Below, one piece after another: positions 47,724-59,900 of a stretch of 64,000 bases of DNA (within the stretch, counting starts at the first letter, position 1; the number at the start of each line of letters is the position of its first letter). Under the pieces are notes generated by a model. The model was not told the origin of the DNA. It saw only the letters and a list, made by a program, of their open reading frames with translations, and searched no databases. Position numbers and translations under genes: made by a program. The DNA is from Deuterostichococcus epilithicus (lineage: Eukaryota > Chlorophyta > Trebouxiophyceae > Prasiolales > Stichococcaceae), in assembly GCA_033439295.1 (NCBI GenBank), contig JAVTLE010000021.1, forward strand, positions 62,009-126,008, in the 5' to 3' direction.

Positions 47724-50380
47724 TCATGGAGAAGGTGCTGCGGCGCTTGCAATGGAGGTGTTGGCGGGCGGGCCGTCGGACACCTCGCCGGTCGTCCGAT
47801 ACAGCAGCACACCGGAGACCTGACACGGGCAGCATCTGCAGACGTCGCTAGCTTGATCATGAAGGCAAAGCGGCATTTCATCGGCATTCGCTGGTCAGGG
47901 GTTGACGGTATATGATGATGCAGGACTACATGGATTGCAAGAATTGGTGCGGGGCGGCAACACGCGCGAGGGCTATAACCAGCCAGCGATCCAAAGCCGG
48001 ACAAGCCTCCCAGCTGGTAACAATATCTCTGAGAGAAAAGTGACGCACAAAGCCGCGGCCATCAATGCCGCTGAAGGTGTTTGCCATCGTCGGATTCGGA
48101 TCGAACTTCAGTGTGCACGCAAACCTGCAGCAGTGAGCCGAATGAGATGCTGATTTGTGCCAGCCTGGTCTTTACTGGCGTACATGTGCACGTGAGTGAT
48201 GCGATAGATGCTATTTGTAGTGCGCGCAAATGGTATGGCACAACACATTGACGTGTCCTCTCATGCACAATTGATCAGCTGCACCACCGCAAGCTCTTCG
48301 TACGTTGGCCATGACCCGCTGGCGGTGCATCCAGGGCCAAATGATCCGAAGCCTACGCCGCTGAAAGTCGAGGCGAAGCTTGCGCATGAGCCAGGCCGGC
48401 CGCATCCCTGCCAGCCATTAATGGTTAAGCAGCCCCCGTCAAATTTAGCAGAGTAATACAAGTTCCAAGGGCGTCGTGGGGACAAGCTGACGCAACACAT
48501 TTGCAGCGGTGCAGTCAATGTCACCTGCGGCACTGACGGATTGGCCGGGTCGGGATAGCAAAATGAATAGATGTTGCACTGCAGCACAGAATGGGCACGT
48601 CAGCGGGCGAGGAGACCAAAAAAGAAGGGACTCAACTTTGACAGTCTTCAGTAGCAGACGAGTAATAGAACACGCAAGCCTAGCAGCCCCGCCGCATCAG
48701 GCTTCATGTCAGCTTCAGGAGCGGCACTACTCCCTCTTCTTTTCAACTTTCTGTCGTGGTATCGAACCTGCGCCGCTGGATGGAACCTGCCGAGGCTCAT
48801 GCATATCCGTTTGAAATTCCAACTTACAGTTGTCAGGGATAATTTTCTTTCTCTATACGTATTATGCTAACCCACCTGCGCATTCTGCTTGCAGGCGTTG
48901 CAGCATCCAGCCGGGGTTGTGACGTTTGCACCAGCTGCCTGCGAGTTGACGTCCAGTTGCACAACCTGCGCCACCAGCAACACTCGCACAACGACTCTTG
49001 AAATAGCAGATGATCAACAGTGCATAAAAGGTGATGAGGGTGCACAACCACAGCGGCCGCAGCGAGATTGCCTGGCCGGATGCAGCAGGCTCCAGCACGA
49101 ACTCGGTGTGGGATTTGCAACCCTTCATGAACACAGTATTGCAGAAAAATTGTAGCGGGTGCGCACGGAGCCATTGACGTTTATGGGGGCCGCATTACAA
49201 TTGGCTGCCGGGCAGCCACCGCCGCCGGGCGCGCAGAGGCGCGGGTTGTTCGCCTGGACCGCGCTTTGTCCCATCAGCTGCACAGCGAGAGCACAGAGTC
49301 GGTCAGTCATATTTAGGTCAAAAAGAGAAATCAAGGCAGACAAAGAATGCCGTGCGAGGCGTCGCATGAATGGTATGCCGGAGACGGGCGCGCATGCTTT
49401 CAGCCAAAGTCAAGGCAGCTGCTGCTGGCTTGTGCCCGAACTGAGCATGCAAGCACTGAGAATGCACTGACAATGCACTGCATTCTTCCGATGAATCCTC
49501 AGGCGGACTGGTAGTTCATGAGAAATTCCAGGTGGGGGGAGTGGCTGAGTGCACGGGCTGGAAGTTTCACCGCTGCAGGGCCGGACGTGGGGGGCAGGGC
49601 GGCGGGTGCGGGCGCGGCCGGAGGGTACTGAGCCCTCGGAGCGACTCTGCTGGCCGCTGGCGGCGATGCGCCAAACACACCAGGGGCGGGAGGTGCGACG
49701 CTTGTTGCATTTGGTGGTAGAGTGGACAGGTCACTGCCTGTCGGAGGCGCAGTAGCGGCGGCAGTCGGCTGATCCGTAGCGGGAGCACCTGCCAAAGCAT
49801 TGCCAGTCAATGTCGGGGTCGTCTGCGGCGGCTGCGGACGCAATGAATGAGGGACCTGCAGGCGGCGGCGGCGGCGGACTTGTAGGTGGCTGCGGCTGCG
49901 GCGGCGGCGGGCTAGGGGATGCACCTGGGGGAGGTGGCGACAGTGGCGGGGGCGGCGGTGGAGATGCCGGTGGTGGAGGCGAGGGCACCGGCGGCGGTGG
50001 CGGCGGCGGCGATTGCGAGGGAGACTGGGCGCCTGCGACCAACACAGTTTGTCGCTGGCTTTCTCTGGCAACAGCTTATAACCCCAGGGCATAACTTCTC
50101 TGTGAACCCCATTCCACACTGCCGTGCTCGATTCGTCAGGGCTGTCGAAGGGTGAGGTCGATGGAAACGAGCCTGGCATGGACTACCTGACGAGCACCGG
50201 AGTAATCAAGCATGCGCGGAAGCGTGCATATTTGCTGGAACACGTGGCGCTCAGATGCTTTGCTTTCTGTGCAGTGTCTGTACCAGCCAGTGTCATCAGT
50301 AGGGCGGCCACAGCAAGTATTGCCGCCGTCAGAGGGAGTGGTGGATACGGGAACATCCGGCCGCGTGGTCGCCTCGCCAT
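47724..50380 (-). CDS. Secreted proline-rich protein with PAN-like cysteine module
   Basis: Exons: 50284-50380 (MARRPRGRMFPYPPLPLTAA..., a signal peptide), about 49796-50032 (AGAQSPSQSPPPP then a long SPPPP-rich stretch, like hydroxyproline-rich algal wall proteins), 49167-49277 (LMGQSAVQANNPRLCAPGGG), 48876-48965 (VVQLDVNSQAAG...TTPAGCCNACKQNAQ), 48525-48578 (CNIYSFCYPDPANPSVPQ), 48304-48407, 48049-48124 (FACTLKFDPNPTMANTFSGI) and 47724-47819 (VSGVLLYRTTGEVSDGPPAN...PSP). Phases agree from 49277 down to the stop. CCNACKQNAQ/CNIYSFC matches the cysteine pattern of PAN/apple domains. Function is probably in the extracellular matrix (inference). Unresolved: between about 49571 and 49800 an Ala/Pro-rich continuation is open in a different frame from the SPPPP exon, so either a splice was missed or the repeat contains an indel. 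Confidence 0.7.
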
Positions 50381-50943
50381 GATGTTTTCGCTTCCGACAG
50401 GTTGCACGCCGCCAATGAAAACGTGGTCATGGCTGGAGGAGATGGGGTGCGAGCAGCCCGTGGCTGCCCGTCTTGAACCTTGGACCCTACTTTCTGCTGG
50501 TCTGACTTGCAGCCAGAGAGATGCACTGAGGTGCACCAAGGTCAGACCAGGGGCCAAAGGCTTTGCAGTGAGGCTGGGCGGTGCTAGGGAGTCTTTGTTG
50601 TCGCAGCACTTGCATGGTCCGTAAAGTGCTTCAGTGGCACAGAGACTGTTGGGCGCACATAGGATCTTCATAGCGCCGGCGGCAGCATCACCATTTCATC
50701 AGCTCTCATGACGGATGCATGTGGATCGAATCGAAACAACGACGAATGGCAACAGCCAGTCCTCTGCACTTTCCCTGATGTACAAGACAGCGGGTCACAA
50801 AGGAAGCGGCAGGCCCCAGCAGCTGCCAACTATCAAAACTGGTCATGGCAGTTCATTGTGAAGGTTTTCAGCGTCGCCGCTGCGGTCTCCGCTGTGTGCT
50901 CCCCGTCTGTGCAGCCAGCCACCATCCTGGCGCCGGCAGCAGC
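50381..50943. other. Intergenic: 3' side of allophanate hydrolase and promoter of the secreted protein gene
   Basis: About 560 bp between two minus-strand genes. No C-terminal allophanate hydrolase domain, and no other coding sequence, could be recognised here. Confidence 0.5.
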
Positions 50944-52189
50944 TCATGCCGCCTTGATGCCGTGCCCTGCCGGCCCATTGCCCAGTCCTGTCTTCTCCGC
51001 GAAGTTCGCCGCCAGGCCCCACAGGTACTCGTCGCTCCAGGCCGGGCCCAGCAGCGTGACACCAAAGGGCAGCACCGGCGCCGATTCCCCAGTGGCTGCC
51101 AGGTATTCCCGTCGCGCCGCCCCAGCAGCGTCGGTGCCGCTGGCTGAGCCTGCATGCAATTGGCTGATGTTCTGAGCATGTCTGAGCTACTTCCCTTCGG
51201 ACCAGCCAAGCCAGCCAAACTCCCATCTGCCCCTAGCCACTGCCAGGCGCCGCTGGACACCCCATCATCAGTGGTGCCAGGAGCATGTAGCCACTGTAAC
51301 TTCTGCATTGCGCTGCACCCGTGTGCGGAAACAGTGCAGCACGATCCTTTGAATGCAGCACGTCCTTGCTGCTCTGCACAACTCCGAACTGGCGGCGCCA
51401 CAGGCATGCGCCGCAGCAAGACAGGCAGCTCGCAGCACGCATACAGCAACAACAGCAGCCATGCTCCAAAACCGCTGACCACTTGTGAGGCTGGCGGGCG
51501 ACGAGAAGACGGCAAGCCAGACTGAAGCAGAAGGAAAGGCGCACAGTGCAGCAGGCCTGAGGGTACGGCGATGCCAGCCATGTCCAGCAGGTTGACGAAG
51601 TTGGTGAAGCGGCCCAGGTTTGCATTGTGGCCCCATGTCACCTGAGTTGCATGATGCGGCATGCCGTCAGCGGGCTCAGCAGTATACAATCTTCTCAAGA
51701 CCGGGAGGGCTGTAGGGCTCAGCCAGTGTAGGACGCAAAGGAAAAGCGACGCTGTGATGACTGGACTCTTTGCTCGACGGCGGCGCATTCGCTGCGCGCA
51801 CAGGCCGTGAATGGGACGCAGCCACGGCACAGGCCGCCGCTCAAGCTTGCAAGGTTCTGCATCCTTGTGAGCAGGAGCCTCACCTCGCCCTCGGCCTGCT
51901 CCTGCGCGAGGACCTCGGCGATGGTGTAGTGGTGCGCCGCCGTCGGCACCAGCAGCGTGTCGATCTTGGCCAGTTCCACCCGCGCGCGCGTCTGCATGGA
52001 GGGGCGATGAACTCTCAGACAGCATGCGAGGGCGCAGTGTGCGCGGCGCAGGCGGACCTGCTAGCGCAGGTGAATGGTACTGCCGAGGTGGTGGTGCCGC
52101 AACACGCAGCAGCGAAGCACCCTTGCCGTGTGAACATTGCGCCAGACGAGGGCTGCCACAACAGTGAGCGCAGCAGCAGCAGCAGCAGC

Positions 52190-52280
<91 letters not shown>

Positions 52281-55200
52281 GCTGCCTTTGCAGTGCTTCA
52301 GGCTGGGCTGCTCCTAGAGGAGTTTGCAGGGTCCATCAGGGTTTGGCAAGCACCTTGAGTTCGGTGAGGCGGTACATGTTGCTGTACAGGTCAACTGCCG
52401 ATCGGCCGCAAGCACCCGACACCACTGCCCGCGTGACCCGCTCCATGCGCCTGCCGTGGTGGGAAGCCGCAGTTTGGTGAAGGATGCAGAGCTTGTAGGA
52501 AGGAGCCAGCCAGGCCCTCAGCAGACAGGCACGGCAGCAGGCACTCCCAGCGCTGCAGGCAGGCTGCTGCAGCCTCGGTCGGAGCAGACCCTCGAGCCAA
52601 GACGACTGCAGCACAGAAACAGCAGCAGCACGATGTCGTGCACACGGCGAGCGGATGCTCACTCGTCAGCGAGGATCTGCTGGCGGCTGAGCGTCACAGC
52701 GCCTGCCGCCGGCGCGGCTGCCGCAGGCGGCGACGCCGCCATCGACGAGCTGTCGTCCGAGTCAGTGCTCATGCTGCGCGAGACGCCGACTGTGCCCTTG
52801 GCGCCCGCCGCCCCGTTTCCATCCGGCAGGCGGCCATTGGCCTGCTTGACCGGCGCCGGCCCGGCACCGGGAATGGCGGCTGGCGGCGCTGCCTCGAGAA
52901 AGTCCTTGATGCCAGCGTAGCGCTCGGCGATGAAGGAGGTTCCGTACAGCATCGCAGCAGTCTCCGCAAAGGGCGAGAAGTCGACTGCGACGCGCGTGCC
53001 GCCGAGTGCCACCAGGCGCTGCGCCGCCTGCTCGAAGAGCGCAGCGTAGCCTGCAGCGAGGGAGGGTGAGCCGTGAATCCTGCAGCATGCCCCACGGTCC
53101 ACATGACTCGGGTGTGGTGCTGCCTGCAGGCGGCACTGCTGAGCCCAGGGTGGTGCATTGAATCTAGGCGCAGCATCCCCGGCGACAGTGCTGCTGTCAC
53201 CATTGGCGCACATGCCGGGTATGTGTGGCAGGGCTGCGCAGGCCGGCAGGGCGGACTGCCGCCGCCTTGCACCTCGCCGAAGGTTCCTGGCAAGAGCATG
53301 GGCCGGTTGGCAGATGGATGCGCGTGTCCAGAAACCAGCACAGCACGTGGGGGAGCGACTTTGAAGGAGGTGGCGGCGTCACCTGAGGCTGCGGCGGCGC
53401 CACCGGGGCCGTCAAAGCTGGTAAACTCTGGGCCGGGCACGCCAAAACGGAACGCTGTGCCGGGCGCGAACCGGCGACTGGCCGAAGGCCCAGGTGGCAT
53501 CCATGTTGGGTCCGCCAGCCTGCCGGCAGCCTACACGGGAGACAGGAAGGTTTTCTTATTCAATCGGAGCCTGTCAGTGCCCCTGAAGAAGAGTGCTGTA
53601 GTGCCCCTGAAGCATGACTGCCAGGTCTGTGCACAGCTGCCATACTTGTGCAAAGCTGCCGTGCTTGTACGCCGCTGCAATGCTTTTCGCGGCGATTGGT
53701 CTGCGGGAAGCAGACCGCAGCTGTGCTGGCGCGGCGGCACAGCATGCCACCCTGGCGCTGCGCCTCAGAAGCAGGCATCGACGTTCAGACGCAGCATTTG
53801 AATCATCAGATGAGGAATTCTGATCCAAGATCGCCTACCTCCATGAGGCGTGTGACAGCGGCGCCGTCGGCCACGCTCTGGGCAAACACCGTGACGCAGT
53901 CCAGGGTCTTGCACGCTGGCACCACGCCGATCGTTGACAGCCGCCCCACCGTCGGCTTGACGCCCACGCAGCCATTGAACATGGCCGGCACGCGGCCTGA
54001 GGGTTCGAAGCAGCATGCGGCTTCAGCAAGTCAGTCCGCCACTGAACTATGGTCTGCCACAATGGCCGACAGGGCGCTGCTATGCTGCCGTGCGCACTGT
54101 TGAAGACTTCAAGAACATTCGACACTGCAAGGTTTGTGTACGTTGAGGGTGATCGCCTTTGGAAGACCTAGGCGCAGCGGTGAAGGGACGGCAGCAAGGC
54201 GCGGGATTTGGCACACTGCACGACTTTCGTTACTCATGCCTCGCGTGAAACGTCTGCAGGGTTTCGTGAAACCAGCGCAAGGGCAGCACCGTCCAAGGAA
54301 AGCACGCGCCTGAGCCGGCGGTGTCGGTGCCGAGGCAGAAGGACAGCAGCCCGCCGCCGACGAGCGCGCCGCTGCCGCTGGAGGAGCCGCCCGGCACAAA
54401 GCGCGCGTCGAAAGCGTTGCGGGCGACGCCGTAGGGCGTGCGCGTCCCGACCAGTCCCGCCGCGAACTGGTCCATGTTGGTTTTGCCCACCATGATGCCG
54501 CCTGTGCCACAGGTTCAGGGTTGAGGGCTCAGGGCGTGTAAGATAGGTAGTACCCCGACCCAGCGCTGTTCTGTCACGAGGCGAGTGGAGCGGCAGAGAG
54601 GCCGAGGGTGGAGGATGCTGAGCAGGAGGCGTCTAGAAAACTGGCAGCAGACTCGCGCACCTGCAGCGCTGGCTGCAGCACACGCCGGCAACCACCCAGG
54701 CCCCCTGGAAGTCAGACACAACCTGCAATGCGTCCAGCACGCAGCCACACCTGCTTGCAGCAGCAGGTCGACCACAGGCGCGCTGGCGTGCGGGGCGTGC
54801 CGGAATGCCTCGCAGGCGGCGGTCGTGGGGAAGCCCGTGACGTCAATGTTGTCCTTGACGCCAAAGGGCACGCCGTGTAGGGGGCCGCGAGCCGCCGGCG
54901 GCACAGCCTCCAGCTCCCTGCGGAAGGGTTTAGGGTTTTGAGCGAACGGAAGGGTTCGATGAGCGGCCTTGCAGAAGAGCCTGCCCAGGGTCCAAGCCTG
55001 GTTAGACGGCAAGGCAGGCTTTGCGTTCGGATGTTGTTGGCTGTGGGAGCAGCGGCGAGCAGCCCTGAGAATGTATGCTCCCAAGCTTCCTGCGTCCTGG
55101 TCAGGGGATTTTCAGCCCCTGGCCCGCCAGTCGAAGCTGGACGATTCAGCTTCGAGCTTATCCTCAATGTGACAGTGGTTGCGCAAGCGAGGACCCAGCC

Positions 55201-55480
55201 GCAGCAGCGCAAAACGGCACCAGGCACAGCAGGAGTGCAGGACAGCCTGCAGAAACAGGGAGTGGTTTGGAAACTGAGACAATCGAACAACACACCTGGC
55301 GCGTCGAAGGAGGTCCTCCAGCGGCGCCAGCGTCACAAAAGCGCCAGCGGCGCCCGCCCAAGCGCCATGCAGCTGCCGAACCAGCTGCGACGGTGTCAGG
55401 CCGTCGGCAAATGCTGCCTGCGCCACAGCACCCTCATGTGCGGCGTCAGGGCTGGAGGACATCAGCGGGGTTTCCACCAT
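50944..55480 (-). CDS. DUR2: Allophanate hydrolase, amidase domain only, 577 aa
   Basis: Model: 55296-55480, 54751-54917, 54310-54501, 53839-53996, 53383-53530, 52663-53050, 52354-52450, 51884-51991, 51557-51641, 50944-51149; all phases close. Start ATG at 55480 ([20 protein letters not shown]). Amidase-signature catalytic set: Lys83 in [12 protein letters not shown], Ser157 in GGSSSGSG and Ser181 in GTDTAGSG, spaced 74 and 24 residues as in AtzF. Diagnostic allophanate hydrolase segments are [20 protein letters not shown] and [18 protein letters not shown]. Known role: splits allophanate to ammonia and CO2, the second step of ATP-dependent urea use after urea carboxylase; in fungi the two are fused (DUR1,2). 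Oddities: a polar Ala/Ser/Asp-rich insert at about residues 337-405, no C-terminal domain after the amidase fold, and two introns with GC donors. The symbol follows algal usage as I recall it. Confidence 0.92.
52171..52279. repeat. (CAG)n microsatellite, about 36 units, in an allophanate hydrolase intron
   Basis: Nearly pure CAG run of about 109 bp with one CGG interruption, between exons 51884-51991 and 52354-52450. It is non-coding in the gene model, unlike the other CAG tracts of the window. Confidence 0.95.
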
Positions 55481-56994
55481 CTGTGAGCAGCCACGTGGCC
55501 ACGCATTCCTTTCCTGCTCATCTGGGAACTTTCAACGAGTGCGCATCATGCCGCAGGCAGCATGCCGCTGGATATGATGCCGGGGTGCCCTGCCAGAGCC
55601 TGCCAGAGCGCACAGACGGCGCCACCGTGTGTGTCCTTTGCATGTGTTTGCTCCACTCACCTGAACGCCTGAAAGAGAGAGGTCCGTCGTCGTCGACGCG
55701 CACTCAGCCCCGTGCGTGCCGATGCCATTCTGCATGGCTGGCCCGCGCCGCGCGGGCGCCTGCGCACCAGCAGTGCGGCCTCAGCGAAGCCAGGCGGAGA
55801 CGCCGGCGACGATTACTGGCCCTGACACAGGCTGAAACGTTGAAGGCGGAGCCTACTGGACGCGAGCGACCTGGAGGTCGGCTGTGTACAGAGCGATGTG
55901 AACAGCAATGTCTGCGAGGTAACAGGTGCAACGTAGTCGTTGGACGCCTGCCCATAGTACCTGAGCCAGCTGCAATCATCCCGGATTCTCGACTTTTTCA
56001 AGTCGCGCACATGCATGGAGCTTGCTGACGGGCTCAGGCGTATGCAGTGCGACTCGCGGAAGCATGACTGGACAGTCGGGATAGCTTTGCGACGCGCGAC
56101 TCGCAACCATCACCAGAAGGTACCTGCCTCGCCTGTGATGCGCGGCTTTCAATCGGCACCCACCACTACACTCCGCTGTGACAACTGCACGACCCAGACC
56201 TAAGGTGCAAGTCAGCGCACGGAGAGGCGCCGTTGGTACTTCGCGCTGTGCTCGACGCTCAATCCCAGCTCAGGCATCGTTCCCTGTTCCGCACCGACCT
56301 GCCGCTCTTGTGGCAGCTCACACTGGGCGACTGAGAAAGCGAAGCGTCCGTCCACAACGTGACGAGCACTCATCGGCAGCGCGAGACGGCCGCTGCGAGT
56401 AGCCGAGGTTGGTGATAACCTGAAGATCGAATCGTGGCGCAGTGCTCACCCTCGGGCGCAGCGAAATACCAGCAGCAGGCCGGCGCTGCAGGCCTCGCGC
56501 TGCTGCCTCCTTCGAGCTGCGCAGCCACGTGTGAAGCGGCCTCCGCTGCCGGGACCGCGATCCTGCTGCCGCAGCCTCAAGAGCGGGCAGACGTGGATGC
56601 ACGGAGGCGAGCCATGCCGCTGAAGCTGACTGCGTTTGGCAGTGAGACACGGTGTCGAGTTGAGCAACAGTCGCTGTACGTATGGCTTTCTGCGCTGTAC
56701 GTGGAGCAGCGATGCGATGAGAGCGCTGTTGGCGAATATTATATCAGCAGAGTGTCGGCCGCAGAGCGTCAATGCGTTCCTGGCGCCGTCGAAACGCGCC
56801 GGTTGCTGTTGCTCTGCCAAACCCTACTCCGATTACTGAGCGATGACGACTCGTCTGACACCAACTGGCGATCCCGTCTGTCAGCCCAACTCTTCTCAAA
56901 ACCGAGGCAGAAAGCGGCAGCGCTGGCAGCTATCGTTCCTATGTGTCTGCATATATGCCACAGCGTCCGTCTCGGCCGCCCTGGCCATGGCCCG
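55481..56994. other. Intergenic between allophanate hydrolase and BRF1
   Basis: About 1.5 kb upstream of the allophanate hydrolase ATG and downstream of the proposed BRF1 stop. Open frames here look compositional. A nitrogen-responsive promoter might be expected for the hydrolase, but I recognise no specific element. Confidence 0.45.
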
Positions 56995-59900
56995 TCACCG
57001 CCGTGGCCTGGCGCCCAGGCGGGGTGCAAAGCTCCTCGCACCACCAAGCCGTGACGGCCGCCCGGCACTGCCACGGCCGCCTGTGGTCGGCAGATCATCC
57101 AGCAGCGTGGACAGCCGCTGCCGCTGCGCCCCCGCGCCGCCCTGCGCGGCCCAGGCATGCGCTCAGGGGTCGTGCAAGGCGGGAAAACACAAATTGACGG
57201 TGGCAAGGAAGAGGCAACCTGTCAAAACCCACGCGCCACGCCCTGCGCCAGGCACCGTACACGCATGGGCAGCTGTCGGCGCACAAGGTGGTGGTTCTGA
57301 GACCGCCTCTCGTGTGTCGTCAGCAGAAAAGCCCGTCAGCAGGGCAGTTGTGGTTGCGGATGGTCCCAGCCGCGCACCGCAGGGGACGCGGGGCGCCTTG
57401 CCGCCGCAGGTGAGCTGGGACCGGCACCGCGGCCCGACTTCTCGCCGTCTGCGTCGCGATGTCAGGGCCGTGAGGAGCATGTGGCATGCAAGTGGAAGCT
57501 CCGACAGACTTGCACCAACAGGAAAACGCCGGAGCCAGCTACGTCGGTGCTGGACCTGCGGCGGTACGCAATCAACAACCAGGTGCGCCCGCGCACCTGG
57601 CGCCGCCTCCCCAGACTCCTCGTCCACCGGCGCCGGATCATCCGAGAACAGGTCCGCCAGCACATTGTAATTGATCTTGGTGGACAGCTTCCGGTTCTCG
57701 ATCATGCGGCGGGCCGCCTCCTCCGGGGAGTCCGCGGGCTCGCCGCCGTCCTCCGGCCGGGTGCGGGTCTTGGACCCCGACGGCCGCCCCCGCTTGCGCG
57801 TCGCCGCCGCCAGCTGCCGCTGCTGCGCGTCGGGCTCGCCGGCGCCGGCGGCGGCGCCCGCGGCGGCGGCCGCCTGCTGCCGAGACGCCTCCCGGTCCGC
57901 CTGCTTCTGCGGGTGGGAGAGACGCAGGAGCGCCACAGCGTCAGGGACAAGCAACTGTGTGGGCTGGGGGCAGTGTCAGGGCAGGGGACGGGGCGAGGGT
58001 GCCAGACGGCACCGCTGCGCAGATGTTCAGCATGGCCCCGGAACTGCAGACAAGCTGCAAGCCGTGCCTGCGCGCGGCGCCTCACATATGTGGCGCCTGA
58101 CTCATGTCAGCAGCAGCACACTGAGACAGCAGGTAGCTGTTGAAGCAGCGAGCAACAGCAGCACAGGGAGGCGAAAGGAGAAACCCTGAAAGATGTGCAC
58201 CTTCTCAGCGAGCGTCAGAGCGGCCTCCTTGGCGGCCTGGCGCTCCAGGTAGTCGGCGTTGAGCGCCCGCCACACCTGCTCCTTGAGATTCGACTCCTCG
58301 GGTGATAGCACGAAGTTGTCCAGCTCGTCGTCGTCCAGATCGGAAAACGTCTCCTTTTCTGCAGCGGAGGATGCACCGGCCTTCAGCGTCATACGCTCAT
58401 ATTGCGCCGGCCTGTGTGCTCAGCTTCTGGTCTCCTTCCAACTTCCTGAAGGACGTCTTGCCTGCGCCACGGCATAGGAAGCAAGCGCGCGCGAGCAGCC
58501 GGGTGCGAGTCTGTCCACGAACTGTGCAGCTCGCTCAGTGGCCCTGCTTTGGTTGCCGTACCACTCGCCACTGGGTGTGTTTAATGTGAACACATGTGAT
58601 ACCCTACGCCCACTCCGGAGCTGGGCATCTGTGGTCGTCATGACCCACAAAGCAAATGAATCACGCCTAGGGCAAGATAGGTTTCTGGGCGAGCCAGATT
58701 TCACCTGGCTCGACATCTTCTGCGCCCGCAGGCCCCTCGCTGTTGCCGGGGCCGGCCGCCGGGACCAGTGCCAGCTGCAGGGCCCGCGCGTCGTCCGCCA
58801 CGCCACCGCCGGCGGCGCCGNCATTNCCTNGGGAGGGACCGGCGCCTGAGGAGGGTCCGGCGGCCGAGGAGCCGTCGCGGGCTGGCGGCCCCGCCGCAGC
58901 CACCGCAGCGGCAGCCTCGTCCTGCTCTGCGCCAGCGATCGGCAGCCGCCGGCGCGCGGGCGGCGGCATCACCTCAGCGTCCGAGCCCGGCAGGACAGAT
59001 GACACTCGAGCGCCGGCGACTGCCGCGCCTGCCGCGAGGGCGGCGGCGCTCGGCCNAAAGCGCCGCCTGCCACGGCCCGCGCCCGCCGCAGGCAGCGATG
59101 CAGCGGCGCCGCTGCCGGCGTCGGAGGCTGCTGGCTGCGCGCCGGCCTCGCCAGCGTCGTCGAGCGCCGTGGGAGCAGCAGCAGCGGCGGCGGCGGTGAT
59201 CGAGGCGGCGCGAGACCGGCCGCCCAGGTGCCCCTGCTCATCCTCCGGCAGCGCCTGCATAACGAGTGTTAAGGGTCGTTCCACCATAACACTTTTGCGA
59301 CCCAGCAGGTGAGGCTGCCTGTGCCACAGCGCCGGCTCCCTGGTGGCAAGGGCGCTAACACCATGTCGGCGGCCACCTCTCTCACTGTGCCGTTCGCACA
59401 AGAGCATGCAGCATCCCGCAACATCCAGTGCAGAATCCCTCAGCATGCTTCCAGCAACACCAACCCACCGGCGTCAGCGGTGCCAGCTCTCCCGCCGCGA
59501 GCGCGGACGCCATGTCGGCGGCCACCTCCTCGTCGTCCGCCGGCGGCCCGCCGCCGCTGCCGTCCGTGAGCGCCAGCAGGCCCGTGCGTTGCGCATCCAG
59601 CTCCGCCTGAGAGGTGTCCAAAAGGGTTGATGGTGTGGCGGCACTGTTTTGGTGCTGGCTGCGGGAGCGGTCTTCTGTCACAGCTCGACCTGCAGCTGTT
59701 TTGGGAGCTGAGGAGGGCGGAGCGACTTCACAAGCTGCAGGGTAAGCAGCAGGATGGTGAGCGTTGTGAAGTGTTTGACAGCTGCTTGCCGGCCATGCCG
59801 ACTGGCTCAGGCATGCCGCCAGCAACCATCCACCTCGCAGGACAGGCTCGTGAGTGCCTGCACATCGGGAAACAGCGAGATGCGCAATCATCGCACCTGG

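Noticed and set aside
48891-49155. Plus-strand cysteine-containing frame (GCDVCTSC) as a second exon for the 47069 signal peptide
   Set aside because: It is exactly antisense to the PAN-like exon, whose phase-consistent model is stronger.
52137-52358. Poly-Ala or poly-Ser open frame on the plus strand
   Set aside because: It is the intronic CAG microsatellite read in one direction.
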